Shown: piece by piece, positions 41,184-51,164 of the stretch | Numbering within the stretch: the stretch's first letter is position 1 | How the letters are laid out: every line of letters begins with the position of its first letter | Assembly: GCA_900550645.1 (NCBI GenBank) | Contig: URTA01000004.1 | Location: 32,634-96,633 of the forward strand | Length of the DNA stretch: 64,000 bases | Source of the DNA: an uncultured Porphyromonadaceae bacterium | Lineage (GTDB): Bacteria; Bacteroidota; Bacteroidia; Bacteroidales; Muribaculaceae | Reading direction: 5' to 3' | Notes under the pieces: model-generated | Seen by the model: only the letters and a program-made list of their open reading frames with translations | What the model was told of the DNA's origin: nothing | The model's database searches: none | Translations under genes and position numbers: made by a program

Positions 41184-42866
41184 ATGAACAAAGGAATGAT
41201 TTGGCTCGGGCTGGCGGCGGCAATGGTCGTCATGACGGGCTGCAACAAGAAGCTGTCAAAGTTTGAAAGTGACTTTTTCAACACCACGCCGCGTCCTATC
41301 GAGACTGTCGGCAGCAACGTCCCGGCTACCGTGACCGGGCGCATCCCGGCAAAGTTCATGGTCAAGAACGCCAAAGTGACTGCAACCCCGGTGCTGCGCT
41401 GGGACGGCGGCGAGGCTCAGGGCGAGCCTACGGTGTTTCAGGGCGAGGATGTACGCGCCAACGGACAGGTGGTGGGCTATGCTGACGGCGGCGTAGTGCA
41501 GATACCCTACAGCGCGGAGTACGAACCCGGTATGGCGCAGTCTGACCTGTGGCTTCAGTTCCAGGTAGACCAGAAGGGCAAGATGTACGCTTTGCCGGAT
41601 GTCAAGGTGGGCAACGGCGTGATTGCCACTTCCACTCTCGCCTCCGCCAAGACGGTCACCCCGGCTGTCGCCAAGGACAATTTCCAGAAGGTCATCAAGG
41701 AGCAGTATTCTGCCAACATACATTTCCTCATCAACCAGGCCAATGTGCGCACCTCGCAGACATCGTCGCAGCAGTACATCGACCTGCAGAAGGAGCTGCG
41801 GGCTGCCGCTGCCGCTCCTGACCGCGAAATCACGGGCGTGGAAATCAACTCATTCGCTTCTCCCGAAGGTTCGTATGATTTCAACGAGAAGCTGGCTGCA
41901 CAGCGCGAGAAAAACACCACCGCAGTTGTGGAAGGTCAGTTGAAGAAGGACAAGATACAGGAGTTCGGCGAGCTGACCTCGTCGTTCACCCCCGAGGACT
42001 GGGAGGGATTCCAGCAGCTCGTGGAGAAGAGCAACATCCAGGACAAGGAGCTTATCCTCAGCGTGCTGAAGATGTACAAAGACCCCGAGGAGCGCGAGCG
42101 CGAAATCCGCAACCTCTCGTCGGTGTTCAACGAGCTCGCCGACCAGATACTGCCGCAGCTGCGCTACTCGCGCATCGTGGCTTCGGTCAACGTGATCGGC
42201 AAGAGCGACCAGGAGATGGTAGACCTGTTCAACAACGAGCCGTCAAAGCTGAATGTTGACGAGATGCTCTACCTTGCCACCCTCACCAACGACAACAGCA
42301 AGAAAATGGAGGTCTACAACCGTGTTTGCGAGCAGTTCCCGCAGGATTACCGTGGCTTCAACGACCTGGGCATGACACAGTATGTCGCCGGCGACTACCG
42401 CGCTGCCAAGGCCAACTTCGAGCAGGCTCTGCGCCTCAACCCGCAGTCGAAGGAGGCGGAGATGAACATGGGCCTCATCTCGATGCTCGAGGGCGACATG
42501 GACGCCGCAGCGCAGCGTCTTGGCGCGGCTGCATCAGTACCGGAGGCCGGCGACGCGCTGGGCGTGTACTACCTCACACAGGGCGACCTGAACAAGGCGG
42601 TGTCCTCATTCGGCTCTGCCAAGACCAACAACGCGGCTCTGGCGCAGATACTCGCCAAGGACTATACCGCTGCCCGCTCCACACTCTCTGCCATCAGCAA
42701 CCCCGACGCGACGACATACTACCTCGCCGCTGTCCTGGGCGCACGCACCGGCTCGGAGAACATGGTGATGACCAACCTGCGCCACGCCGTGAAACTTGAC
42801 CCCTCAATGCTGCAACGCGCACGCAAGGACCTCGAGTTTGCCAACTACAGCCTCGGCAGCCTCTGA
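41184..42866 (+). CDS. TPR-containing lipoprotein with OmpA-like region
   Basis: 560 residues from ATG 41184 (MNKGMIWLGLAAAMVVMTG). Lipobox MTGC (Cys about residue 20). The middle (about 170-290), 'IHFLINQANVRTSQTSSQQY' with 'ITGVEINSFASPEGSYDFNE' and 'LAAQREKNTTAVVEGQLKK', is an OmpA-like peptidoglycan-binding pattern. TPR repeats follow (about 375-470; 'YRGFNDLGMTQYVAGDYRAA' and 'ALRLNPQSKEAEMNMGLISM'). It probably sits in the outer membrane facing peptidoglycan. An upstream in-frame ATG at 41091 falls in the promoter. Common in Bacteroidales; exact role unknown. Confidence 0.82.
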   Translation: MNKGMIWLGLAAAMVVMTGCNKKLSKFESDFFNTTPRPIETVGSNVPATVTGRIPAKFMVKNAKVTATPVLRWDGGEAQGEPTVFQGEDVRANGQVVGYADGGVVQIPYSAEYEPGMAQSDLWLQFQVDQKGKMYALPDVKVGNGVIATSTLASAKTVTPAVAKDNFQKVIKEQYSANIHFLINQANVRTSQTSSQQYIDLQKELRAAAAAPDREITGVEINSFASPEGSYDFNEKLAAQREKNTTAVVEGQLKKDKIQEFGELTSSFTPEDWEGFQQLVEKSNIQDKELILSVLKMYKDPEEREREIRNLSSVFNELADQILPQLRYSRIVASVNVIGKSDQEMVDLFNNEPSKLNVDEMLYLATLTNDNSKKMEVYNRVCEQFPQDYRGFNDLGMTQYVAGDYRAAKANFEQALRLNPQSKEAEMNMGLISMLEGDMDAAAQRLGAAASVPEAGDALGVYYLTQGDLNKAVSSFGSAKTNNAALAQILAKDYTAARSTLSAISNPDATTYYLAAVLGARTGSENMVMTNLRHAVKLDPSMLQRARKDLEFANYSLGSL

Positions 42867-42892
42867 TCTGACACATACAACCTTACACGCCG

Positions 42893-42921
42893 GCGGGGAT
42901 GCGCACCGCGCACATCCCCGC
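42893..42921 (+). terminator. Hairpin after the TPR/OmpA-like gene
   Basis: GCGGGGATG / CATCCCCGC perfect 9-bp stem, 11-nt loop; no T-run follows. Confidence 0.5.
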
Positions 42922-43005
42922 TGCTGTAACCACCCTCACCACTCTGACAACCACCGCATATTCTGAGACTAACCCATTTTACTAATAACCCATAATACAG
43001 TTTTT

Positions 43006-46000
43006 ATGAAAACAAGACTCACTACACTTGTCATGGCCGCCGCTATCACGGCTGCCGGGACGCTCGGGGCGACAGTGCGCTATGTCGCTGCTGACGGCAC
43101 GGGTGACGGCTCTTCGTGGGCAAATGCAATGAGCGATTTGCAAGCCGCGATAGACGCTTCCTCGTCCGGCGATGAAATCTGGGTCAAGCAAGGCACTTAC
43201 AAGCCCACAAGCCTGATCAAATCAAACAAGCCGACCTCCAAGGCTTTCATCCTCAAGGAGGGTGTGTCGCTCTACGGCGGCTTTGCCGGCACGGAGACCT
43301 CGACCAGCGACCGTGTCCGCAACGGCGATAACGGCTTCAACCTGGCCAACGTGACGGAACTCAACGCTGACGACGACGTACCCGATGTATGGACGCGCAC
43401 CTTCGACGGCACTTCCTACCGCTGGACATGGGAGACTGAAAACGACCAGGTGACCGGCACCAGCGGCAACAGCAGCCACGTGCTCTACTGCTCCTCGAGC
43501 TTCACGGAGCAGACTGTCATTGACGGCTTCACCCTCCGGGGCGCAAACGCCAACGTGTACCAGGCCACGGCTTCCGGCGGCGCGGTATACGCGCTCGGCA
43601 ACGTGACCCTGCGCAACTGTACGATGTACGAGAACTCGGCTTATTTCAAGGTCGAAGCCGATAGCAGCAACGCGCTTGGCGGCGCGGTATACCTCAACGG
43701 CGGCACCATGGAGCAGTGCCTCGTGTCACGCGCTTTCTGCCATTCATCATACGGCAGCGGTGTTGGCGGCGCGGTATATGCCAAGGACGCGCAGATAACC
43801 GGCTGCATGTTCGTTGACTGCGTAGGTCTCGACGGCGGCGGCGCAGTCTACATGATCCGCGGCTCACTGAGCGACTGCCGCTTCTCCAACTGCTACGGCA
43901 GCAGCGGCGGCGCAATATACAACAACGGCGGCACTATAGAGAACATAACTATCGAGGGTTGCCGCGCTATCAACGGCGGCGGCTTGTACAACGCTTACGG
44001 CACTGTACGCAATGCGATCATATACAACTGCTATGCCGATGTCACTGAATATTCGTCCGGCGAAATGGGCGGCGGCGCGTTGTGCATGAACGGCGGCAAC
44101 GCTTCCGGCATCGTGGCTTACAACAACACCGCCTTTGCAGGCGGCGGCGTGTACATGAAGGCTGAGACTGCTCGCCTCGTCAACTCGACGGTACTCAACA
44201 ATGCTGTGCGCGAAGGGTCAACTGAGCCGGCCAACATACACATCTCCAACGCCGACAACGTGCTGAACACCATTTGGGACAGCAGCGTCAACCTCGCCGG
44301 CAATTTCGTCAACCCCACCTCATTCTCCGGCTATACCACCGACTGGGACATGACAAACAGTTTGGTCAATGCCAACTGGCAGCTCATCGAGGGCAGCCAA
44401 TTCATTGACACCGGCACACCTGTCGAGGGCTTCACCGAGGGCACTGACGCGGCTGGCAACCCTCGCGTCACGGGCAGCTCTATCGACTGCGGCGCATACG
44501 AGTACACCGACGGCACGCCCGTTGCCAACGCGACACTGCTGTTCGGCGGCGAGTTCAACACCATATACCTCTCTATAGGAACTGTCGGCGACACCCCTTA
44601 CCAAGTGGACTGGGGTGACGGCAACTTGGTGACATACACCGAGGCATACACCCCGGAGAGCGACATGTTCAACCAGCGCGAGCTGAAGGGCAACTATGTC
44701 CGCATCTACGGTGATGTCCGCTTGCTGAAACTCATGGGCGGCAACAACTGCACAGGCTTCAGCGCGACGGGAAGCCCCAACCTCGAGATTCTCGCCTTGC
44801 CTTACAACTACATGGGCAATGTGGACGTGGCTTACCTGACGAAACTTCAGGAACTTGACCTCAGCGACAACGACCTGACCTCGCTCACCCTCCCGGCAAC
44901 AAACACCCTCGTCAAACTCGACATTGATGGCAACAAGCTGACAGAGCTGGACTTCTCTGGTGTCCCCAACCTGCAGGAACTTGATGCTGGCGACAATGGA
45001 CTCACCTCATTTGACTTGACTGGCCTGTCCTGCCTGACGAGCCTCTCGCTGGATCAAAACAACCTGACGAGCATCGACCTGTCGCCGTGTCCCCTCCTTA
45101 CCGAGCTTTCCATGGAGGAAAACGCGCTGACGAGCATCGACCTGTCCTCGCTCCCGCAGCTCAGCACTCTGGAACTCCGCAGCAACAAGCTGACAGATAT
45201 TGACCTCTCCGGCAACCCGCAGCTGGCGTATCTGGATGTCAGCGAGAACAAACTCACCGAGCTTGACTTGAGCCATACGCCGATGCTCGAAACGGTGGCT
45301 GCAAACCTCAACGAGTTGCCCTCGATCGACTTGACTCCCTGCGCCAGCACTCTACAGAACCTCTCGCTGAGCGGCAACAAGCTGTCGAGCATCAATCTCG
45401 AGGGTCTGCCTGAACTGATGTACCTGGCTCTCGACTTCAACGCTTTCACGAGCATTGACCTCTCTGCTGTCCCCCAGCTGGAGTACATCGGCCTTGACAA
45501 CAATATGCTCACCTCTATCGACTTGAGCGCAAACACGCTGCTGAGCACCGTTTGCCTGACTGGCAACCAGCTGACGAGCCTCGACTTGAGCAACCATTCC
45601 CTGCTCAATGAGGTGTACATTGACTACAACCTCATGGAGGCTGACGCGATACGCTCCGTAATAAGCCAGCTCCCGGAAACGGAGGACTATGCTGTGCTCG
45701 ACATCAGCTATATGCCCGGAACTTCAGGCGTTGACATAACCCCGGCAGAAGAGAAGGGCTGGGACGTTACGGCTGACTATGACGAGGAAACGGAAGGCTC
45801 CCTCGCCAGCCTGAACCTGCAGATGCGCACTATCGGCACGGCCACGGAGTACTGCGAATGTGTAATCACATTCACCGACGAAGCCCAGACCCAGTTCAGC
45901 ATCAGCAACTTCCAGGGTTCAAGTACCTCACTGAAAGGCACTATCGATGCCGACAACAATGTCAAGATATATCCGCAGGTATTCTATGTGGGCAGCGACA

Positions 46001-46698
46001 TGTGCCTGATGGTCAACGGCGACAACACAACAGCCAACCCCATGGAGGCGCAGTCCACATACGTAAGCGGACACTATGACGGCGAGAAGCTCACGCTCCA
46101 GCCCTGGAACTTCATCAAGGTCTCCTACGACTTCCAGGAGAACCTCGGCACATATTACGACGTGAACCCCGTCTCCACATTCGTCAAGACCAACGCTGAG
46201 ATGTCTTACAAGACAGACGGCCAGAGAATGGCAAACAGCCTCTACGCAACTGTAGAAGGCAACACTGTCACCCTCTACAACTGGGCAGGCCTCGGCACAG
46301 TCCAGATGAAGCGCGACAACCTTAAGTGGTATATCGACGACACGACTCCGCTGTTGACAGAGGGCGAGAACGTATACTACGTGCAGTCACCTGACGGCGG
46401 CCCTGTATACATGGAGTACATGTTCAATCCCCGCCACATCTCCTTTGGCGAATGGTACGTAGTTACCGGCGGCGAGCTGATGATGGGCTTTGATTATGTC
46501 GACCTGCTCTTCCACTTTGACCTGCCGGTCAACACCGATGTTGAGGAGGTTACAGTTGCAGAATCCCCCGTCATCTCGACTGTATACTACAACGCAGCCG
46601 GCATGTCGTCGGCCCGTCCGTTCAACGGTTTCAACATCGTCGTGACCACACACGCCGACGGCAGCCAGCGAGCCAAGCGTGTTATGATAAGCAACTAA
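43006..46698 (+). CDS. Large secreted beta-helix and leucine-rich-repeat protein, candidate type IX cargo
   Basis: 1230 residues. Signal peptide (1-21). Residues about 25-500 form a right-handed parallel beta-helix with Gly/Ala-rich turns ('GGAVYLNGGTMEQCLVSRAF', 'GGGAVYMIRGSLSDCRFSNC'), of the kind found in surface or pectate-lyase-like proteins. Residues about 610-880 are about 13 leucine-rich repeats of 21 residues with consensus 'LxxLxLxxNxLTSIDLSxxP'. Residues about 900-1170 are a beta-rich module. The last 60 residues ('VYYNAAGMSSARPFNGFNIV' to the end) resemble the C-terminal sorting-type ends of Bacteroidales secreted proteins. Porphyromonas-style type IX secretion is plausible because porX and porW are in this window, but the end is not a canonical signal. 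Confidence 0.75.
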   Translation: MKTRLTTLVMAAAITAAGTLGATVRYVAADGTGDGSSWANAMSDLQAAIDASSSGDEIWVKQGTYKPTSLIKSNKPTSKAFILKEGVSLYGGFAGTETSTSDRVRNGDNGFNLANVTELNADDDVPDVWTRTFDGTSYRWTWETENDQVTGTSGNSSHVLYCSSSFTEQTVIDGFTLRGANANVYQATASGGAVYALGNVTLRNCTMYENSAYFKVEADSSNALGGAVYLNGGTMEQCLVSRAFCHSSYGSGVGGAVYAKDAQITGCMFVDCVGLDGGGAVYMIRGSLSDCRFSNCYGSSGGAIYNNGGTIENITIEGCRAINGGGLYNAYGTVRNAIIYNCYADVTEYSSGEMGGGALCMNGGNASGIVAYNNTAFAGGGVYMKAETARLVNSTVLNNAVREGSTEPANIHISNADNVLNTIWDSSVNLAGNFVNPTSFSGYTTDWDMTNSLVNANWQLIEGSQFIDTGTPVEGFTEGTDAAGNPRVTGSSIDCGAYEYTDGTPVANATLLFGGEFNTIYLSIGTVGDTPYQVDWGDGNLVTYTEAYTPESDMFNQRELKGNYVRIYGDVRLLKLMGGNNCTGFSATGSPNLEILALPYNYMGNVDVAYLTKLQELDLSDNDLTSLTLPATNTLVKLDIDGNKLTELDFSGVPNLQELDAGDNGLTSFDLTGLSCLTSLSLDQNNLTSIDLSPCPLLTELSMEENALTSIDLSSLPQLSTLELRSNKLTDIDLSGNPQLAYLDVSENKLTELDLSHTPMLETVAANLNELPSIDLTPCASTLQNLSLSGNKLSSINLEGLPELMYLALDFNAFTSIDLSAVPQLEYIGLDNNMLTSIDLSANTLLSTVCLTGNQLTSLDLSNHSLLNEVYIDYNLMEADAIRSVISQLPETEDYAVLDISYMPGTSGVDITPAEEKGWDVTADYDEETEGSLASLNLQMRTIGTATEYCECVITFTDEAQTQFSISNFQGSSTSLKGTIDADNNVKIYPQVFYVGSDMCLMVNGDNTTANPMEAQSTYVSGHYDGEKLTLQPWNFIKVSYDFQENLGTYYDVNPVSTFVKTNAEMSYKTDGQRMANSLYATVEGNTVTLYNWAGLGTVQMKRDNLKWYIDDTTPLLTEGENVYYVQSPDGGPVYMEYMFNPRHISFGEWYVVTGGELMMGFDYVDLLFHFDLPVNTDVEEVTVAESPVISTVYYNAAGMSSARPFNGFNIVVTTHADGSQRAKRVMISN

Positions 46699-46753
46699 AC
46701 GACCAATCCCCGGCTTATCCGCCGCCCTGACGGCGGCAGTCAGCCCGACAATG

Positions 46754-46787
46754 GGGCAGGAGGCACGCGCTTCCTGCCCTGATTTTT
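46754..46787 (+). terminator. Terminator after the beta-helix/LRR gene
   Basis: GGGCAGGA / TCCTGCCC stem (46754-46761 with 46772-46779), followed by GATTTTTG. Confidence 0.75.
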
Positions 46788-46885
46788 GCTTGAAACCTGC
46801 GGAAATGTGCCTGAAAAACGGAGATTTCCGCAAGTTTCGTGCATGATTCGATATTTAGAAGCTATGGGTTAGGTTAAAAATCGGG

Positions 46886-46917
46886 GTTGCGGGGGCGCGG
46901 AATATTTCGTAATTTTG
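46886..46917 (+). promoter_or_regulatory. metG promoter
   Basis: GTTG (46886-46889), 20 bp, TAATTTTG (46910-46917); leader about 23 nt. Confidence 0.75.
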
Positions 46918-46945
46918 TGGTTTCAAACAGGTAAACTATCCAAGC

Positions 46946-48985
46946 ATGGAAAAGAAATTCAAACGGACTCTCATCACCACGGCGTTGCCCTACGCTAACG
47001 GACCTGTCCACATAGGACACCTCGCCGGAGTATACATACCAGCTGACATCTACGCACGGTATATGCGCCTGCGCGGCGAGGAGGTCATTCTCATCGGCGG
47101 AAGCGACGAGCATGGCGTGCCTATCACCATCAAGGCCAAGGCCGAGGGCGTCACTCCGCAGGACATCGTGGACCGGTACCACAAAATCATCAAGGACTCG
47201 TTTCGCGAGCTGGGCATCTCGTTTGACTACTACGGACGCACCACCTCAGAGACGCACCGCCGCACTGCTTCCGACTTCTTCCGCCGCCTGTACGACAAGG
47301 GCGCGTTCATCGAGCAGACCTCGGAGCAGCTCTACGATGAGGAGGCCGGGGAGTTCCTCGCTGACCGCTATGTCACCGGCACTTGCCCCCATTGCGGCAA
47401 CGAGCGTGCCTACGGCGACCAGTGCGAGGCGTGCGGCACGTCGCTCAATGCCACCGACCTCATCAACCCCCGCTCTGCCATAACCGGCAACGTCCCCGTC
47501 ATGCGCGAGACATCGCACTGGTATCTGCCGCTCGACCAGTACCAGGAACGCCTCAGCCACTGGATACTCGACCAGCACAAGGAGTGGAAGCCCAACGTGT
47601 ACGGACAGTGCAAGTCATGGCTTGACCTCGGACTACAGCCGCGTGCCGTGAGTCGCGACCTGAAATGGGGCATACCCGTTCCTGTCGAGGGCGCGGAGGG
47701 CAAGGTGTTGTACGTGTGGTTTGACGCGCCGATCGGCTATATATCAAACACCATAGACCTCTGTCCCGACGACTGGGAGAAGTGGTGGAAAGACCCCGAG
47801 ACGCGGATGCTCCATTTCATCGGCAAGGACAACATCGTCTTCCACTGCATCATCTTCCCCGCCATGCTCATGGCCGACGGCTCGTTCAACCTCCCCGACA
47901 ACGTCCCCGCCAACGAGTTCCTCAACCTCGAGGACGACAAGATTTCTACCTCGCGCAACTGGGCCGTATGGCTGCACGAGTACCTGCGCGAACTCCCCGG
48001 CAAGCAGGACGTGTTGCGCTATGTGCTGACCGCCAACGCCCCGGAGACAAAGGACAACAACTTCACCTGGTCTGACTTCCAGACACGCAACAATTCGGAG
48101 CTGGTTGCCATACTCGGCAATTTTGTCAACCGCGCCATGGTGCTGATACACAAATACTACGGCGGAGCAGTGCCTCCGCGCGGCGAGTACGGCGAAATGG
48201 AACGCGACCTGTTTGACACCATCCGCGCTGCCGTGAGCCGCGAGAGCGACAACATCGACCACTTCAAGTTCCGCGAGGCTCTCAAGGACGCTATGGAGAT
48301 AGCGCGTGCCGGCAACAAGTATCTCGCTGACGCAGAGCCGTGGAAGCTCATCAAGACCGACCCGGAGCGCACCGCGACTGTGCTCAATGCCGCTGTGCAG
48401 GTGTGCGCCAACATCGCCGTTGCCTTCGAGCCGTTTCTCCCCTTCATGGCAGAGAAGCTCCTCGCGCAGTTGCGCATGGGCAAGCCTGCATGGGAGATGA
48501 CTGGGCGCGACGACCTGATAGCCGAAGGCACGGTGCTCGACAAGCCAGAGCTGCTCTTCGAGAAGATTGGCGATGAAGTAGTTGAGGCACAGCTTGCCAA
48601 GCTCGCTGAAGCCAAGCGGCAGAACCTCCTGCGCTCTTGGACGCCCGAGCCAGTCAAGAAGAACGTGCCCTTCGAGACATTCGAACAGATGGACATCCGT
48701 GTCGGCACTGTCCTCGAATGCGAGAAAGTCAAGAAGGCTGACAAACTGCTGCGCTTCCTCATTGACGACGGCATGCAACGCCGCACCATCGTCAGCGGCA
48801 TCGCCAAGCATTACCAGCCCGAAGACCTCATCGGCAAGCAAGTGTGCTTCATTGCCAACTTCGAGCCGCGCAAGCTGAAAGGCATCCTCTCCGAGGGCAT
48901 GATACTCTCCGCAGCCGCGCCAGACGGGCGGCTTATCGTCATCGGTCCGACAGGCCCGGTAGCTCCCGGCAGCTGCGTAGGCTGA
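46946..48985 (+). CDS. metG: Methionyl-tRNA synthetase
   Basis: 679 residues. Charges tRNA-Met in the cytoplasm. The class I signature HIGH is 'VHIGHLAGVY' (H22-H25); the KMSKS equivalent is 'DDKISTSRNWAVW' near residue 330. A zinc knuckle 'CPHCGNERAYGDQCEACG' is near residues 148-165. The C-terminal 110 residues ('MDIRVGTVLECEKVKKADKL') are the tRNA-binding/dimerisation domain. Length and layout are normal for Bacteroidetes. Confidence 0.97.
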   Translation: MEKKFKRTLITTALPYANGPVHIGHLAGVYIPADIYARYMRLRGEEVILIGGSDEHGVPITIKAKAEGVTPQDIVDRYHKIIKDSFRELGISFDYYGRTTSETHRRTASDFFRRLYDKGAFIEQTSEQLYDEEAGEFLADRYVTGTCPHCGNERAYGDQCEACGTSLNATDLINPRSAITGNVPVMRETSHWYLPLDQYQERLSHWILDQHKEWKPNVYGQCKSWLDLGLQPRAVSRDLKWGIPVPVEGAEGKVLYVWFDAPIGYISNTIDLCPDDWEKWWKDPETRMLHFIGKDNIVFHCIIFPAMLMADGSFNLPDNVPANEFLNLEDDKISTSRNWAVWLHEYLRELPGKQDVLRYVLTANAPETKDNNFTWSDFQTRNNSELVAILGNFVNRAMVLIHKYYGGAVPPRGEYGEMERDLFDTIRAAVSRESDNIDHFKFREALKDAMEIARAGNKYLADAEPWKLIKTDPERTATVLNAAVQVCANIAVAFEPFLPFMAEKLLAQLRMGKPAWEMTGRDDLIAEGTVLDKPELLFEKIGDEVVEAQLAKLAEAKRQNLLRSWTPEPVKKNVPFETFEQMDIRVGTVLECEKVKKADKLLRFLIDDGMQRRTIVSGIAKHYQPEDLIGKQVCFIANFEPRKLKGILSEGMILSAAAPDGRLIVIGPTGPVAPGSCVG

Positions 48986-48999
48986 CCTGGCTACGCAGC
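48972..48999 (+). terminator. Hairpin overlapping the metG stop codon
   Basis: GCTGCGTAG (48972-48980) pairs with CTACGCAGC (48991-48999); the 10-nt loop contains the TGA stop (48983-48985). No T-run. Confidence 0.4.
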
Positions 49000-49058
49000 A
49001 TCTGCTGCGGTTGCGCATTTTTAACGCATTGTATTGTCCCATTGGTCGTATTTGTTTG

Positions 49059-49066
49059 TATATTTG
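49059..49066 (+). promoter_or_regulatory. -7 box of the PAP2 phosphatase gene
   Basis: TATATTTG; TATTG lies about 22 bp upstream. The box favours ATG 49091 (leader about 18 nt) over ATG 49079. Confidence 0.6.
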
Positions 49067-49090
49067 TCGCCGATAAATATGCAAGCAAAT

Positions 49091-49726
49091 ATGGCTGTCC
49101 CCATAATCGAACTACTGAACCATGCTGACGGCGAGGCGATGCTGTTCCTCAACTCTTTCAACCATTCCTCGCTCGACCAGCTGATGTACGCCCTCTCCGG
49201 GCGGTTCACGTGGATGCCGTTCTACATATTCCTCTTCGTCCTGATAGTGCGCCGCTTCGGCTGGCGCAAAGCGGTGTTCAGCCTGTTGCTCATAGCACTG
49301 ACCATACTCCTCGCAGACAAGTTGTGCAACAACCTGCTGCGTCCCATGATAGGGCGGCTGCGCCCGGCGTGCCTCGACAACCCGCTCAGCCGCTGGATCC
49401 ATATCGTCAACGAATACCGTGGCGGACGCAACGGCTTTCCCTCATGCCACGCTGCCAAGAGCTTCGCGCTCGCCGTCTACCTGATACGCACCATGCGCTG
49501 GCGCGGCTACGCCATGGCGGCGATACTCGTATGGGCTGTGCTCATCGCATATACGCGCATATACCTCGGCGTGCATTACCCCGGCGACGTGATAGTGGGC
49601 GGGCTGATAGGCAGCGCGATAGCTTACGGCACCTCAACGCTGTTCCTCCGCAGGGACGCCCTCCGCGCCCTTGCCGTGAAAGCATGGGCGGCATTGCCGC
49701 GCCTCTGGCGGCACACTCGCGCCTGA
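49091..49726 (+). CDS. PAP2-family membrane phosphatase
   Basis: 211 residues from ATG 49091. About five membrane helices. PAP2 motifs: 'KLCNNLLRPMIGRLRPA' (KxxxxxxRP), 'PSCHAAKS' (PSxH with the catalytic His) and 'TRIYLGVHYPGDVIVGG' (SRxxxxxHxxxD type). Such enzymes remove phosphate from lipids, typically undecaprenyl pyrophosphate or lipid A precursors (BcrC/LpxE-like); which of these cannot be told here. The motif set is complete, so activity is likely. Confidence 0.87.
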   Translation: MAVPIIELLNHADGEAMLFLNSFNHSSLDQLMYALSGRFTWMPFYIFLFVLIVRRFGWRKAVFSLLLIALTILLADKLCNNLLRPMIGRLRPACLDNPLSRWIHIVNEYRGGRNGFPSCHAAKSFALAVYLIRTMRWRGYAMAAILVWAVLIAYTRIYLGVHYPGDVIVGGLIGSAIAYGTSTLFLRRDALRALAVKAWAALPRLWRHTRA

Positions 49727-49739
49727 AACGCAGCCTTTA

Positions 49740-49761
49740 TCCGAAAATGTCGCTTTTCGGA
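49740..49761 (+). terminator. Small terminator after the PAP2 gene
   Basis: TCCGAAAA / TTTTCGGA perfect 8-bp stem, 6-nt loop, 14 bp after the stop codon. Confidence 0.6.
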
Positions 49762-49877
49762 CTGCAATGCCCGGCTGAATGAGATATTTTATCTAAATTC
49801 GCGCTGACAAACCCTTGCCGGCTTGCCGACAGGGCAAACATACACCAAACAACACCCAAAACAATAACACCAAACAA

Positions 49878-51152
49878 ATGAGTTTATTCAACCGATCATC
49901 CTCCAAAGGCAGCGGTCAACAGCCTGACACAAAGCATTGTGATTCCCAGCCCGACTGGTGGGACGCGGCTTTTCTGGTGGACGAAGCCAAGTTCCGTCAT
50001 CAGCCGCACTCAGTGAAACGCTCCTCTCGTGATGACCAAGTCACCCTCGGGTATATCCTCAAGGAAATACTCAATATTGACCCTGCTGACATCGGTGCTA
50101 TGACCATTGTCAGCCGCGAAGCCTTTGCCTCAAAGTGTAAAACAGAGACTATTGAAGATCCGTCAGACGTACAGGCGTACAAGCCCTTTGACGCGATACT
50201 GGATTGCACTCCCGAAGGCGAATGCAAAATACGTGGCGGTCAAAATACCGTCCTCGTCATCTCCTTCCGCCCTTCTCACCTGATTTGCCTCAAATCCGAC
50301 GAGCGAAAGGACAAGTCAAACCAGCACACCGACAATTCTATTATTATGTATCTGCGTGCTCTCGACCCGTTCTCCAAAGGAAGCAAGTATATGCGCGTGT
50401 CGGTGTTGATACCCAACTTCATCGGCTCAGACGACTTCCGCAACCCGCAATCTCCCAACACGCCGTTCTCAGCCAGCTTCATCCTCGTCTATGACACGGT
50501 GCCGCCTGAGAAACGCCTTGAGGAGTATGAGCGCGTGAAGCAGTCGCTTGACAAGGGTTTGGAAGCTGACAGAAGTCTGACGCAAGAGGAACTGGCGGTA
50601 CTTGAGGGAATAACAGGCACACAGGGCCTTGCCCGCGAATTGAACTACGCACGCTGGCTTATTAGCCGGAACTGCTATGTCGATGCGCTGCCAAGTCTGA
50701 TGAAAGCATACGAACTGATAAGTGTCATGTTGCCAAAGAACTCCGATGAGCTGAAAGAAGCTTTTCAGGAGACCTGTTTCAACATAGGCTTATGCTACAA
50801 CCGTCTGGGGCAGTTTGACCGCGCTGCTTACTACCTCAGGATGGTGCTGGATCGTTCTGACGATGTACACTATGCCGTAGAGTACATCAACGCGCAGGCC
50901 TACAGCGGCGACCCTAGTGCGATGTGGACTGTTGCAAGGTATATCAAAGAATGTGAGGAGGGCAAATGGGATGACGTGCCTGAGGTCGGGGCTTTCTGCC
51001 AGTTCCTCTATCGTCAAATGGTATGCCTGTACATCAAGCATGAAATATGGGACAATGCGCGCGAGCTGCTCGAACAGATGAAAGACTCACCGGCAGACCG
51101 CGAGTTTGCCCTCGGTCAGCTGGAATACCTCCGCCAGCTCGGCAAGGCATGA
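49878..51152 (+). CDS. Soluble TPR-like protein, unrecognised
   Basis: 424 residues from ATG 49878 (MSLFNRSSSKGSGQQPDTKH). No signal peptide or membrane helix. The first 230 residues are a mixed alpha/beta domain ('WDAAFLVDEAKFRHQ', 'GGQNTVLVISFRPSHLICLK'), and residues about 250-420 are helical with TPR character ('EAFQETCFNIGLCYNRLGQF', 'DRAAYYLRMVLDRSDDVHY'). A TAAATTCG box at 49794-49801 may be its promoter. Function unknown. It converges with crcB; a hairpin at 51172-51203 lies between. Confidence 0.6.
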   Translation: MSLFNRSSSKGSGQQPDTKHCDSQPDWWDAAFLVDEAKFRHQPHSVKRSSRDDQVTLGYILKEILNIDPADIGAMTIVSREAFASKCKTETIEDPSDVQAYKPFDAILDCTPEGECKIRGGQNTVLVISFRPSHLICLKSDERKDKSNQHTDNSIIMYLRALDPFSKGSKYMRVSVLIPNFIGSDDFRNPQSPNTPFSASFILVYDTVPPEKRLEEYERVKQSLDKGLEADRSLTQEELAVLEGITGTQGLARELNYARWLISRNCYVDALPSLMKAYELISVMLPKNSDELKEAFQETCFNIGLCYNRLGQFDRAAYYLRMVLDRSDDVHYAVEYINAQAYSGDPSAMWTVARYIKECEEGKWDDVPEVGAFCQFLYRQMVCLYIKHEIWDNARELLEQMKDSPADREFALGQLEYLRQLGKA

Positions 51153-51164
51153 CGCTATTGTCTC

